Shown here one piece after another: positions 26,598-35,527 of a stretch of 64,000 nt of DNA. The stretch spans positions 47,284 through 111,283 of the forward strand of contig NZ_JBFDAH010000015.1 in NCBI RefSeq assembly GCF_040719265.1. Reading direction: 5' to 3'. Made by a program: the position numbers and the translations under genes. The notes beneath the pieces are model-generated. The model was not told where the DNA came from, made no database searches, and saw nothing but the letters and a program-made list of their open reading frames with translations. Numbering within the stretch: the stretch's first letter is position 1; each line of letters begins with the position of its first letter. Source of the stretch: Aliikangiella maris. Lineage in GTDB: Bacteria > Pseudomonadota > Gammaproteobacteria > Enterobacterales > Kangiellaceae.

Positions 26598-28352
26598 TCA
26601 ATGCTTGTTCCAGTCAAGCCGAATATCCCATGAATAAGTGGCTTCAGGTTTTAACGTCGGCGCGGTAGCGTTATCAATTTTTTGATAAACGTTTTGCGGA
26701 GCTAAAACGGTTGCATCGCGGCCAAATAAAAAGCGTTGTTCATCAACGATGACTCGATAAGCTTTATTAAGCATTAACGCCCGACTAATAGACGGTGTAA
26801 TTAATTGGTAAACATCTTTTCCTGCAACTTTTGCATAATCAACTTTACCGTCTTGAGTAAACCAGTTGGCCAGCATTTCATCATTACTGCGAAACTCATC
26901 ACCGCCACCGGTGCGCTCTAGATAAGTGAGAATTTCACCTTGATGCTCACCTTTGTTGGGCACATCAGCCATACCTTTTAAATTGATATACTGCCATCCG
27001 GCTTGTCCATCAACTTTACGGGCAAAGCTAAATGTTTTATCAATCGTTGAACCTATTGAGTTATGACAGCCCATACAAAATAGATTTTCTTCAAAACTGG
27101 CAGCACGTAATCGACCATTTTTATTCTCAATAAATCCTTGTACCGCCCAGCCCATGCCATTATCTAAACCATGATCGCCAACATCGGTGTATCCCGGTAA
27201 ATGTCCGGCTTCTTTTTCAAAAGCTTCTTCTTCGTAATAGCGGGCCAATGTTCCTTTGGGATAAGCTTTCCATTTTTTCATATAGCGCACTTCTTTCATG
27301 CGACGCGAAACACCAACTTCACCTTGTTGATTAATCCCCAAGTAGCGAACAGTATGTAAAAATTCTGTTCCCTGCGGATAAACAAATGACTCAATATAAT
27401 AATCTTTTGCAGCACCAACAAAACTTGATACATCGGTAATTTCATTAATCAGCGTTAATCGATTGTCTTGATTTAAATCTTTTTGAATTAAATTTTCATC
27501 TATCGGCCAAAGCGAAATAGTCGATAAATTTTTAATTTTTGCTTCAACAATTGCTAGATTTGCTTTATAAATATCTCTTGAATATTCACCATTAACATTA
27601 GTCCGGTAAGGTTTCGGCAACTTAATCATCACATCATCAGTTGAACCGTTGGTCGGCCAAAATGTGCTCGGAAATGGTTTATAATTAAATGCTACCCAGT
27701 GACTACCATCTTTAGCAAACCCTTCGCTATCAAATGCCGCTTTCCCCTCTTGCAGATTTTTAATATCCGGAATGTAACCTTTAAAACCTGCAGCTTTTAA
27801 TCGCGGCGCCAGCTCGCTGTAGTTGTCTTGATTAACCCATTGAATAATGTCTTGATCGGAAATCTGCTGTATTTTTGAGGCACGATTTTGAAATAGATTT
27901 TGCCAATGGTTTGTCATGCCAACGTCGCTAAAACTGTAGGCTTGCTGCAAGTCGCCATCATTCATTACATTTTCATGTGGTTGAATATTGTTTTGGTGGC
28001 ACACATAGCAAGGATTATATTGGCCTTCTGTTTTGGTGTAACACATGGGCGGAATGATGGCTTCGCGATTAAACACCGTCGATACTGGGTGTACATTGGG
28101 TCGCGGCGGTACTACCGCATCACTGGTTAATAAAAAGTTAATAACTTGCTGGTAATGCTGTGGATTGAGCGTTTTAGATGACTGCATTTGGGTTAGCTGA
28201 ACCGCTGTATTTTTTGTGGTTTGTAATGATTTTATTTCATTTGGCAATGTTTCTTTTGAATGCGGTGTATAGCATCCGTTAAGCAATAATGCACCAGCGC
28301 TAATTAACAACAGAAATCGAATTGCTAATAGATTTGCTTTTATTGTTGCCAT
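26598..28352 (-). CDS. Diheme c-type cytochrome lipoprotein, unknown role
   Basis: A 584-residue protein. The N-terminus is a lipoprotein signal with lipobox LLNGC (lipidated C27). Two c-type heme motifs are present: CYVCH at 115-119 and CMGCH at 426-430, so about two covalent hemes are expected. The long region between them shows no domain I can name. It could be an electron-transfer or peroxidase-like envelope protein; MauG-type proteins also have two CxxCH sites, but I see no firm match. The PhoX-like exported protein follows downstream on the same strand. No maturation genes are nearby. Confidence 0.65.
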   Translation of the reverse strand: MATIKANLLAIRFLLLISAGALLLNGCYTPHSKETLPNEIKSLQTTKNTAVQLTQMQSSKTLNPQHYQQVINFLLTSDAVVPPRPNVHPVSTVFNREAIIPPMCYTKTEGQYNPCYVCHQNNIQPHENVMNDGDLQQAYSFSDVGMTNHWQNLFQNRASKIQQISDQDIIQWVNQDNYSELAPRLKAAGFKGYIPDIKNLQEGKAAFDSEGFAKDGSHWVAFNYKPFPSTFWPTNGSTDDVMIKLPKPYRTNVNGEYSRDIYKANLAIVEAKIKNLSTISLWPIDENLIQKDLNQDNRLTLINEITDVSSFVGAAKDYYIESFVYPQGTEFLHTVRYLGINQQGEVGVSRRMKEVRYMKKWKAYPKGTLARYYEEEAFEKEAGHLPGYTDVGDHGLDNGMGWAVQGFIENKNGRLRAASFEENLFCMGCHNSIGSTIDKTFSFARKVDGQAGWQYINLKGMADVPNKGEHQGEILTYLERTGGGDEFRSNDEMLANWFTQDGKVDYAKVAGKDVYQLITPSISRALMLNKAYRVIVDEQRFLFGRDATVLAPQNVYQKIDNATAPTLKPEATYSWDIRLDWNKH

Positions 28353-28559
28353 AATTCAAAACTTTTTAGTGAACGCTCTTAATGATTTAAGTTAACCCTT
28401 TTATGTTTAAACTTTATTAAATTATCTATGTTTATAGATAACTCTAAGTCGCTATTATTCCCCAGCCAGTCACTTTTATTTGTTTTGTAGATATTTGTTG
28501 AAATGTCCTATCGCTTTAAATTGAAGTTTTCAAACAAAAACGCTAAATTAACCCTCGCA

Positions 28560-28701
28560 GTCCCCACAGAACCTTTATTTTTTGCTCTTTAAAAATTAGC
28601 TTTAAATTCAATAACTTAAAACTGGTTAAAAAATGATTGTTTTTTTGGTAAAAAATCGCTGAATCCTTTGGTTTTATTGGGATATAGCGATTTAATTTGT
28701 A
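28560..28701 (+). promoter_or_regulatory. AT-rich CRISPR leader
   Basis: The I-F repeat orientation (GTTCAC first, AGAAA last) implies transcription left to right, so the leader is the AT-rich segment just before the first repeat. It contains T- and A-runs and a repeated TAGCGATTTAAT/AAATCGCTGAA pair near the array. Boundaries are approximate. Confidence 0.55.
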
Positions 28702-30654
28702 GTTCACTGCCGAATAGGCAGCTTAGAAAAACACAGTGGGCGTCAAATCTTTCGCTTTATTTGTTCACTGCCGAATAGGCAGCTTAGAAACGAATAAATT
28801 ACCCACGATAGACATCGTTTGAGTTCACTGCCGAATAGGCAGCTTAGAAATTAGCCAAACAAGATAAAGCATAACAAAATAACGTTCACTGCCGAATAGG
28901 CAGCTTAGAAATAGGCAAACGATGATAAGTTTTACCTGCAAATGTTCACTGCCGAATAGGCAGCTTAGAAAAAAACTTGACGCAAGCGTAACGCCCACAA
29001 AATGTTCACTGCCGAATAGGCAGCTTAGAAAGCCTTGAGATTCTTAGTTTGCAGACTCAGAAAGTTCACTGCCGAATAGGCAGCTTAGAAAAGTGACAAT
29101 CTGGCGCACATTGAGACGAGTCGGTTCACTGCCGAATAGGCAGCTTAGAAAGGCCAGCAGGGCGTCCATAGCGTCTGAATAATGTTCACTGCCGAATAGG
29201 CAGCTTAGAAACTGTGAAATCAACTGTACCCGCGCAATTTTCAGTTCACTGCCGAATAGGCAGCTTAGAAATCGCTGTCATCACATAAAATAACATCAAT
29301 TTTGTTCACTGCCGAATAGGCAGCTTAGAAAATGTTTCGCGCAGTGATTGACAGCTTGAGAGAGTTCACTGCCGAATAGGCAGCTTAGAAAAGACGTGTA
29401 ATATTGAGCAGCGCTTGCCACGCCGTTCACTGCCGAATAGGCAGCTTAGAAATCATCACGACTCCACACCGCACGCACACTTTTGTTCACTGCCGAATAG
29501 GCAGCTTAGAAAAAAGCCGTCGATATTTTTAGCTATATATTTTGCGTTCACTGCCGAATAGGCAGCTTAGAAACGACGAGTTTGTTACGCTTAAGCCTTT
29601 GCCATGTTCACTGCCGAATAGGCAGCTTAGAAAACAGTAAGGGTAAGGTAGAGCCTGATACAGATGTTCACTGCCGAATAGGCAGCTTAGAAAGACGAGC
29701 TTCAGCGCGACGCTTTTGACGGAGAGTTCACTGCCGAATAGGCAGCTTAGAAAATTAAATGTCACCGTATTATTGAAATTAACTGGTTCACTGCCGAATA
29801 GGCAGCTTAGAAAAGCTTCACGCCCTCGCGTAAGCAAGTGGGGTGGTTCACTGCCGAATAGGCAGCTTAGAAAACTTAGCGAACAAGAGTTAACAATTTT
29901 CATAAGTTCACTGCCGAATAGGCAGCTTAGAAAATAAAAAAATCCTCTAATTAAAAAAATTTATTGTTCACTGCCGAATAGGCAGCTTAGAAAGCTGTAG
30001 CTGAATATTAGCCATTTTGTTAGGCGTTCACTGCCGAATAGGCAGCTTAGAAAAGTTTGTTGCTGTCGCCCAACTCATTGAGCGAGTTCACTGCCGAATA
30101 GGCAGCTTAGAAAACGACGGAACACCGCACGGACACTTTTTATTGGTTCACTGCCGAATAGGCAGCTTAGAAAAAATTATTTAATGATTGGTGTCGTAAT
30201 CTTGGGTTCACTGCCGAATAGGCAGCTTAGAAAATTTTCGCGCAAAGACTCCGCAAAGGATTCTCGTTCACTGCCGAATAGGCAGCTTAGAAAGTTATTG
30301 ACTCTCAGATTTACGGTAGAAATAAGTTCACTGCCGAATAGGCAGCTTAGAAATGAGCCAGCAATAACAGAGTCAGCGCCACAGGGTTCACTGCCGAATA
30401 GGCAGCTTAGAAAAACACCGCCATGCTTGTGTTGGCAATGAAGAAGTTCACTGCCGAATAGGCAGCTTAGAAAATGACGGAACACCGCACGGACACTTTT
30501 TATTGTGTTCACTGCCGAATAGGCAGCTTAGAAAGAGAGCTGATGTTAGAAATGTGAGATTTTGATGTTCACTGCCGAATAGGCAGCTTAGAAAAGCAGA
30601 GAGCTTGCATTAATCGATAGCGCCATGTTCACTGCCGAATAGGCAGCTTAGAAA
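28702..30654 (+). CRISPR. CRISPR array, type I-F repeat, 33 repeats and 32 spacers
   Basis: The 28-base repeat begins GTTCACTGCCGAATAGGCAG and ends CTTAGAAA. It contains the CTGCC..GGCAG hairpin and is one or two bases from known I-F repeats. I count 33 copies, starting at 28702, 28763, 28823 and then every 60-61 bases to 30627; all appear identical, including the last. Spacers are 32-33 bases (one may be 34). Spacers 13 (29453-29484), 24 (30114-30145) and 30 (30474-30506) are related to each other. Neither flank has cas1, cas2-3 or csy genes: the left neighbour is a cytochrome gene and the right one an MscS-like channel. Open frames across the array are artefacts of the repeat. Confidence 0.98.
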
Positions 30655-30770
30655 ATTTAAAATTAATAAAATTCAGTTTTAAAAAAGTTGATCACGTTAA
30701 CAATTTTCAAATGATCGGCTTGAGGCAACACCAGTAAAATCACTATTAAGCATTTTAGTGATAGTTTATA

Positions 30771-30802
30771 TAATTAACCTCAGCTCTGGATAAGGTTAAT
30801 TA
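30771..30802. repeat. Perfect 10-bp inverted repeat downstream of the CRISPR array
   Basis: TAATTAACCT (30771-30780) and AGGTTAATTA (30793-30802) with a 12-base loop. A second smaller pair, ATCACTA..TAGTGAT, lies just before (about 30739-30762). Either could end the array transcript; no T-run follows. Confidence 0.45.
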
Positions 30803-30827
30803 GGCAGGTTCTTAAAACTCATAGAAT

Positions 30828-31045
30828 TTAATCTGAATAACGCTTTGCTATTTCATCTACTCTATCAGGCGTCATTTCTGACCAGCCGTTAAGGTGAAAC
30901 TCTGTCACTGCATTTCGCCAAGTAACCTATAGCGCGGGCTCAGTTACTGCCAAGTCGATAGATGCATCTTGCTGAGCCAGTTTTGCAATCTCTTTAATGT
31001 AGAACAAAATTTTTAGCTTTAATGACCGACACAACTTTGTCCTGC
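30828..31045 (-). pseudogene. Probable remnant of a coding region with an in-frame stop
   Basis: On the minus strand one frame reads protein-like sequence (IKEIAKLAQQDASIDLAVTE, then PAL), hits a TAG, and continues VTWRNAVTEFHLNGWSEM.. to DEIAKRYSD and a TAA at 30828-30830. The composition is that of real protein, and one stop interrupts it (a CAG to TAG change would explain it). I do not recognise the family. The region between the array and the MscS-like gene is otherwise without a gene. Confidence 0.35.
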
Positions 31046-31256
31046 ACAATGCTTAGGTATCTTTATTGGAAAACTGGCGATAAACATAATTAAAAAATAT
31101 AATCCTTTTTAGGCACAGGTAAAATAAAATCCACCTGCGCACTAACAAATTGGCCAGCCAATTTATAGACAACAATGTTAATGATACGATTAGCGGTTAA
31201 TGACTCTGAATAACCCTTTCAAAATGTACAAATATTAACCGGCGGAACCAGAATCG

Positions 31257-32156
31257 ATGGCTGAACAAACTCTCTCGTGGCTCGAAACCATGCTCAACTT
31301 TCTTGTCATCATTAAAGACGGAATCATGGATGGTTTTAGTGTGGGCAATATGACCATTAGCCTGTGGAATATATTCTTGGGGCTATTTTTCTTTTATGTC
31401 GCTTTTAAAATTGGTCGCTGGATCCGCAACCGTCTCGAACAAAAATGGTTGCTCAAAAGTAATTTATCCAAAGGTGCACGCGAAGCAGCGGCCTCGCTAA
31501 CTTGGTATGCGTTAATTGCGTTTATTTCGATTATTGCGCTGGCTATAGCAGGATTTAATATCAGCAATCTGGCACTGGTTGCCGGAGCACTATCTGTCGG
31601 TATCGGCTTTGGCTTACAAAATGTGGTTAACAACTTTATTTCGGGGCTTATTTTGCTGTTTGAGCGCCCAATCAAACGGGGTGACTGGATTATTGTAGGT
31701 AATACCCAAGGATTCGTTAAAGAGATTAATATTCGCTCAACACGCATACAAACATTTGATTTTGCCGACGTATTAATTCCTAATTCGGAACTATTAACCA
31801 ACCAATTGACCAACTGGACACTTTCTAACGCACTTGGACGAGTCAGAATACCCATTGGGGTGGCTTATGGTAGCGATACTGATAAGGTAAAAACAATTTT
31901 ATTAAATATTGCCGAGCAGCATCCTGAAGTTGTCAAAGAACACGCAGAGGTGCCCAATCCACAGGTACACTTTTTAAAATTTGCCGATAGTAGCCTCGAA
32001 TTTGAACTGAGATGCTTTATCAGCGATATTTTGAATATCATGCGAATTACCAGTGAAATCAACTTTGCGATTGATAAACAATTTAAAGAAGCCGATATTC
32101 GCATCCCATTTCCGCAACGAGATTTACATATTATCAGCCAACCAAACAAAGATTAA
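31257..32156 (+). CDS. Mechanosensitive channel of the MscS family
   Basis: A 299-residue inner-membrane channel that releases solutes on osmotic downshock. Three hydrophobic segments (about 28-52, 75-98, 100-130) are followed by the pore-lining helix and MscS beta domain: GALSVGIGFGLQNVVNNFISGLILLFERPIKRGDWI and RIQTFDFADVLIPNSELL are classic. Length matches E. coli MscS (286) closely. It is followed within about 12 bases by zntB, so it probably heads an mscS-zntB-nhaA transcript of ion and osmotic functions. Confidence 0.92.
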   Translation: MAEQTLSWLETMLNFLVIIKDGIMDGFSVGNMTISLWNIFLGLFFFYVAFKIGRWIRNRLEQKWLLKSNLSKGAREAAASLTWYALIAFISIIALAIAGFNISNLALVAGALSVGIGFGLQNVVNNFISGLILLFERPIKRGDWIIVGNTQGFVKEINIRSTRIQTFDFADVLIPNSELLTNQLTNWTLSNALGRVRIPIGVAYGSDTDKVKTILLNIAEQHPEVVKEHAEVPNPQVHFLKFADSSLEFELRCFISDILNIMRITSEINFAIDKQFKEADIRIPFPQRDLHIISQPNKD

Positions 32157-32168
32157 GGAGTGGCTTTA

Positions 32169-33146
32169 ATGACGAGTTTTGAATATCAACCTGACGAAAA
32201 AGGATTAATTCATGCCTTTTATCTTGGTCAACCGAAATCACGCTTAGGATGGGATGATTTAAACCAAAACCAGCAAAAGCCATTATGGGTACACCTAGAT
32301 CGTACCAACCCATTTGTCGAACAATGGTTGCAGAATAATTACGATATTGATGCACAGATGGTCAACTCATTATTACGCGGAGACACTCGCCCCCGCTTTT
32401 CAGAAATTGACAGCGAGCAAGCACTGCTGATTGTTAAAGGTATTAATTTTTATAATCAGGACACCCCTGAAGAAATGGTTTCATTACGGATGTGGACCGA
32501 TGGAAAAACGCTCATATCACTCGGATTTAAACCACTGCAATCCGTCGTTAAAATAGTCAATCAACTCGAATCTGGCAATGGTCCCAATTCGATTGAATCG
32601 TTACTGATTGCCTTATTAAAAAACCTCGACTCGCGTATTGAGCCATTTGTTTATGAATTAAGTAACCGACTCGATGAACTCGAAGAAAAAAACACCAAAG
32701 ATCACGAGCTCGATAGTCAGCAAATTTCGGATTTGCAGCTACAAGCTTCGGTATTAAAGCGTCACCTTGTTCCGCAGCGAGACGTATTAAGACGCATGCA
32801 ACAAAGTAATATATCGTGGCTAAAAGAGCAGCAAAACTACTGGCGCGAATTTTATTATGCCCTAGAAGTTTATGTAGATGAACTCACCGAACTGGTGGGC
32901 AGAATTTCAATGCATCTTGAAGCAAAAAACCAAATTCTATTGCAACAATCCAATCAAACCATGTATTTGCTATCGATTATTGCTGCAATATTCCTCCCTT
33001 TAAGTTTTTTAACCGGATTACTTGGCATTAACGTAGGCGGTATGCCAGGCGTTGAAGAGCCGACGGCCTTTTTAATCGTCTGTGTCGTTGTCATCGCACT
33101 GGGAATACTCGAATATTTATTTTTTAAACACAAGCGATGGTTATAA
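32169..33146 (+). CDS. zntB: Zinc transporter ZntB (CorA family)
   Basis: About 325 residues. CorA-type fold: large soluble N-terminal domain, long coiled helix (about 190-260) and two C-terminal membrane helices. The loop motif reads GINVGGMPG, the ZntB variant of the GMN motif of CorA; the end HKRWL also matches. ZntB moves Zn2+ with proton coupling. I set the start at ATG 32169-32171, preceded by AAGGAG; the frame is open from a GTG nine bases earlier that overlaps the ribosome site. The stop overlaps the nhaA start as TAATG. Confidence 0.9.
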   Translation: MTSFEYQPDEKGLIHAFYLGQPKSRLGWDDLNQNQQKPLWVHLDRTNPFVEQWLQNNYDIDAQMVNSLLRGDTRPRFSEIDSEQALLIVKGINFYNQDTPEEMVSLRMWTDGKTLISLGFKPLQSVVKIVNQLESGNGPNSIESLLIALLKNLDSRIEPFVYELSNRLDELEEKNTKDHELDSQQISDLQLQASVLKRHLVPQRDVLRRMQQSNISWLKEQQNYWREFYYALEVYVDELTELVGRISMHLEAKNQILLQQSNQTMYLLSIIAAIFLPLSFLTGLLGINVGGMPGVEEPTAFLIVCVVVIALGILEYLFFKHKRWL

Positions 33147-34402
33147 TGATGGATAAATCATCCTTTATTGGACGTTTTTTAGCTTTAGAGTCAGCAGCCG
33201 GCATTATTTTAATTGTGGCCACACTCTTGGCAATGATTTTAAAAAACTCACCGCTCGCGGCAGATTATCAAAGCTTACTCATGCTGCCCGTCGGCATCAA
33301 TATTGGTGAACTTGGCATTAACAAACCTTTTTTACTGTGGATTAATGATGGTTTTATGGCCATATTTTTTCTGGTGGTTGGTCTGGAAATCAAACGCGAA
33401 TTAATTGAAGGCCACCTACAAACCAACGCACAGCGAGTTCTGCCTTTTATTGGGGCAATTGGCGGGGTTGCAATTCCTGCGGGCGTTTACCTGTTATTTA
33501 ACTGGGAAAACCAACTATCACGTCATGGTTGGGCGATTCCAACAGCAACTGACATTGCATTTGCCCTGGGTATATTAGCGTTAGCAGGTAAAAACGTACC
33601 GGTTACCTTAAAAATCTTTTTAATGGCGCTGGCAATTTTTGATGATTTTATTGCTATTGTGGTCGTTGCAATATTTTATACCTCAGAGCTCTCATTAACG
33701 GTACTCGGCTTATCTTTGATTGGCATCGTTGGACTGATTATATTAAATCTGTGCCAAGTCTCTCGCGTTGCCGCCTATATTTTAGTTGGCTTATTTGTAT
33801 GGGTGTGTGTTTTAAAATCTGGCGTTCATGCAACTCTGGCTGGTGTCGTTACCGGATTACTCATTCCATTAAAAATATCAAAAAAACAGCCCTCACATAA
33901 TGCGCATTTAAAAGAAACCATCTTGAGCCCTTCCAAGTCGCTAATTCATTCCTTACACCCTTGGGTTGCTTTTGGTATTTTGCCGCTGTTTGCTTTTGCC
34001 AATGCCGGCATTTCGCTAGAGGGGTTTGACGTACAAAAATTATTCCACCCAATACCTTTAGGGATTATTTTAGGGCTATTTGTCGGCAAGCAATTAGGCG
34101 TTTTTTCTTTTTGTTGGATTGCAATCAAGCTAGGGATTGCTAAACTACCAGATAAAGCAACTTGGTTGCAGCTTTATGCCATTAGCATTTTATGTGGTAT
34201 TGGCTTTACCATGAGTCTTTTTATTGGCGCTCTGGCTTTTCAATACGGCGGCGCAGGCGATGCCAAAGCCGATCGACTGGCCATTTTAATTGGTTCTATG
34301 AGTTCTGCATTGATAGGTTTTCTGTTATTAAAAGCATCGGTCAAAAATACTATCACCAAAACAACTAATGATGCAGCAACCAACAAATCATCGGCTGATT
34401 AA
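33146..34402 (+). CDS. nhaA: Na+/H+ antiporter NhaA
   Basis: About 418 residues, twelve-helix inner-membrane antiporter for sodium export and pH homeostasis. Key blocks are WINDGFMAIFFLVVGLEIKRE, IPTATDIAFALGILAL (the Asp matching E. coli D133) and IFDDFIAIVVVAIFYT with the paired aspartates of the ion site. A longer cytoplasmic loop (KKQPSHNAHLKETILSPSKS) precedes helix IX. I chose the ATG in the TAATG overlap with zntB; another in-frame ATG lies nine bases upstream. Sodium export fits a marine habitat. Confidence 0.93.
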   Translation: MMDKSSFIGRFLALESAAGIILIVATLLAMILKNSPLAADYQSLLMLPVGINIGELGINKPFLLWINDGFMAIFFLVVGLEIKRELIEGHLQTNAQRVLPFIGAIGGVAIPAGVYLLFNWENQLSRHGWAIPTATDIAFALGILALAGKNVPVTLKIFLMALAIFDDFIAIVVVAIFYTSELSLTVLGLSLIGIVGLIILNLCQVSRVAAYILVGLFVWVCVLKSGVHATLAGVVTGLLIPLKISKKQPSHNAHLKETILSPSKSLIHSLHPWVAFGILPLFAFANAGISLEGFDVQKLFHPIPLGIILGLFVGKQLGVFSFCWIAIKLGIAKLPDKATWLQLYAISILCGIGFTMSLFIGALAFQYGGAGDAKADRLAILIGSMSSALIGFLLLKASVKNTITKTTNDAATNKSSAD

Positions 34403-34451
34403 AGTCAGCCTTATTCACATAAACGAGTTATTCGCATAAAAATAAAGAAAA

Positions 34452-34482
34452 GTTGGTATCATGACCATCGACCGATACCAAC
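34452..34482. repeat. 9-bp inverted repeat before rimK
   Basis: GTTGGTATC (34452-34460) and GATACCAAC (34474-34482) with a 13-base spacer, 50 bases after the nhaA stop. It could terminate the nhaA transcript or be an operator for rimK; no T-run follows. Confidence 0.4.
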
Positions 34483-34598
34483 CAACGACTCAATAACAAT
34501 TAAACTGAAACGAATTTGATAAACACCTGTTCGAATGGCTTTCGTCAGATTAATTGCAATAACCGATGTTAACCGCAATATCAACACAGGAGTACTGA

Positions 34599-35504
34599 AT
34601 GAAAATCGCAATTTTATCTCGTAATAAAAAACTCTACTCAACTCGCAGGCTGGTCGAAGCCGGTAAATTGCGTGGTCATGAAATGCATGTTATCGACACA
34701 TTAAAATGTAATATGGAAATCACCTCTGTCAAACCGGCGGTTTGGTATAAAGGTGAAGAGCTGGTTGGCTTCGATGCCGTAATTCCACGAATTGGCGCAT
34801 CGATCACCAATTATGGTATGGCTATTATTCGTCAATTTGAAATGATGGGGGTTTACTGCCTCACCGAATCGAATGCACTCGGTCGTTCGCGCGATAAACT
34901 GCGTGCACTACAGTTATTATCACGCAAAGGTATTGGAATGCCTAAAACCGGTTTTGCCCATCATGTCGACAATACCAAAGAGTTAATCAAACGTGTTGGT
35001 GGTGCACCACTGGTTGTAAAATTACTGGCAGGTACTCAGGGACGCGGGGTTGTGCTGGCCGAAACCGCAAAGGCAGGAGAAAGCGTGATTGATGCGTTTC
35101 GAGAGTTAGAAGCTGACTTTCTGGTGCAAGAGTTCATTAAAGAAGCTGGCGGCAGTGATATTCGCTGCCTGGTTATTGGTAAAAAGGTTGTTGCCGCAAT
35201 GGAGCGAACCGCACAAGCCGGTGAGTTTCGCTCAAACTTACACCGTGGCGGTACAGCCCGGCTGATTAAACTTTCTCCCAAAGAACGAAAAACCGCAATC
35301 GATGCATCGTCTATTTTAGGACTCAATATTTCCGGTGTTGATATATTACGTTCCGAGCGAGGTCCTTTAGTGATGGAAGTAAACTCCTCGCCAGGGCTCG
35401 AAGGCATCGAAAAAGCCACGAATAAAGATGTCGCTGATGCGATTATTGAATATGTGGAATTAAACGCCAAACCGCATCATAACCGTACCAAAGGAAAAGG
35501 CTAA
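34599..35504 (+). CDS. rimK: Ribosomal protein S6 glutamate ligase RimK (ATP-grasp)
   Basis: A 301-residue ATP-grasp ligase that adds glutamates to the C-terminus of ribosomal protein S6 and can make poly-glutamate. Typical blocks: MKIAILSRNKKLYSTRRLVEA, DAVIPRIGASITNYG, LLAGTQGRGVVLAE, DIRCLVIGKKVVAAMER, and VMEVNSSPGLEGIE at the metal site. Length equals E. coli RimK (300). The ATG has AGGAG upstream. It is 23 bases from an AstE-like hydrolase gene, a pairing seen in other marine gammaproteobacteria, suggesting joint function on a modified amide. Confidence 0.93.
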   Translation: MKIAILSRNKKLYSTRRLVEAGKLRGHEMHVIDTLKCNMEITSVKPAVWYKGEELVGFDAVIPRIGASITNYGMAIIRQFEMMGVYCLTESNALGRSRDKLRALQLLSRKGIGMPKTGFAHHVDNTKELIKRVGGAPLVVKLLAGTQGRGVVLAETAKAGESVIDAFRELEADFLVQEFIKEAGGSDIRCLVIGKKVVAAMERTAQAGEFRSNLHRGGTARLIKLSPKERKTAIDASSILGLNISGVDILRSERGPLVMEVNSSPGLEGIEKATNKDVADAIIEYVELNAKPHHNRTKGKG

Positions 35505-35527
35505 AACGATTTAATCGCGAGTAAACT

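Noticed and set aside
29529..30512. Open frames of 73-124 residues with repeated FLSCLFGSE or SLPNRQLRK motifs on both strands
   Set aside because: They are translations of the CRISPR repeat and random spacers, not proteins.
31394..31855. 153-residue minus-strand ORF opposite the MscS-like gene
   Set aside because: Antisense shadow of a clear gene, no ribosome site and no protein-like pattern.
35036..35470. 144-residue ORF opposite rimK
   Set aside because: Antisense shadow of the ATP-grasp coding sequence.
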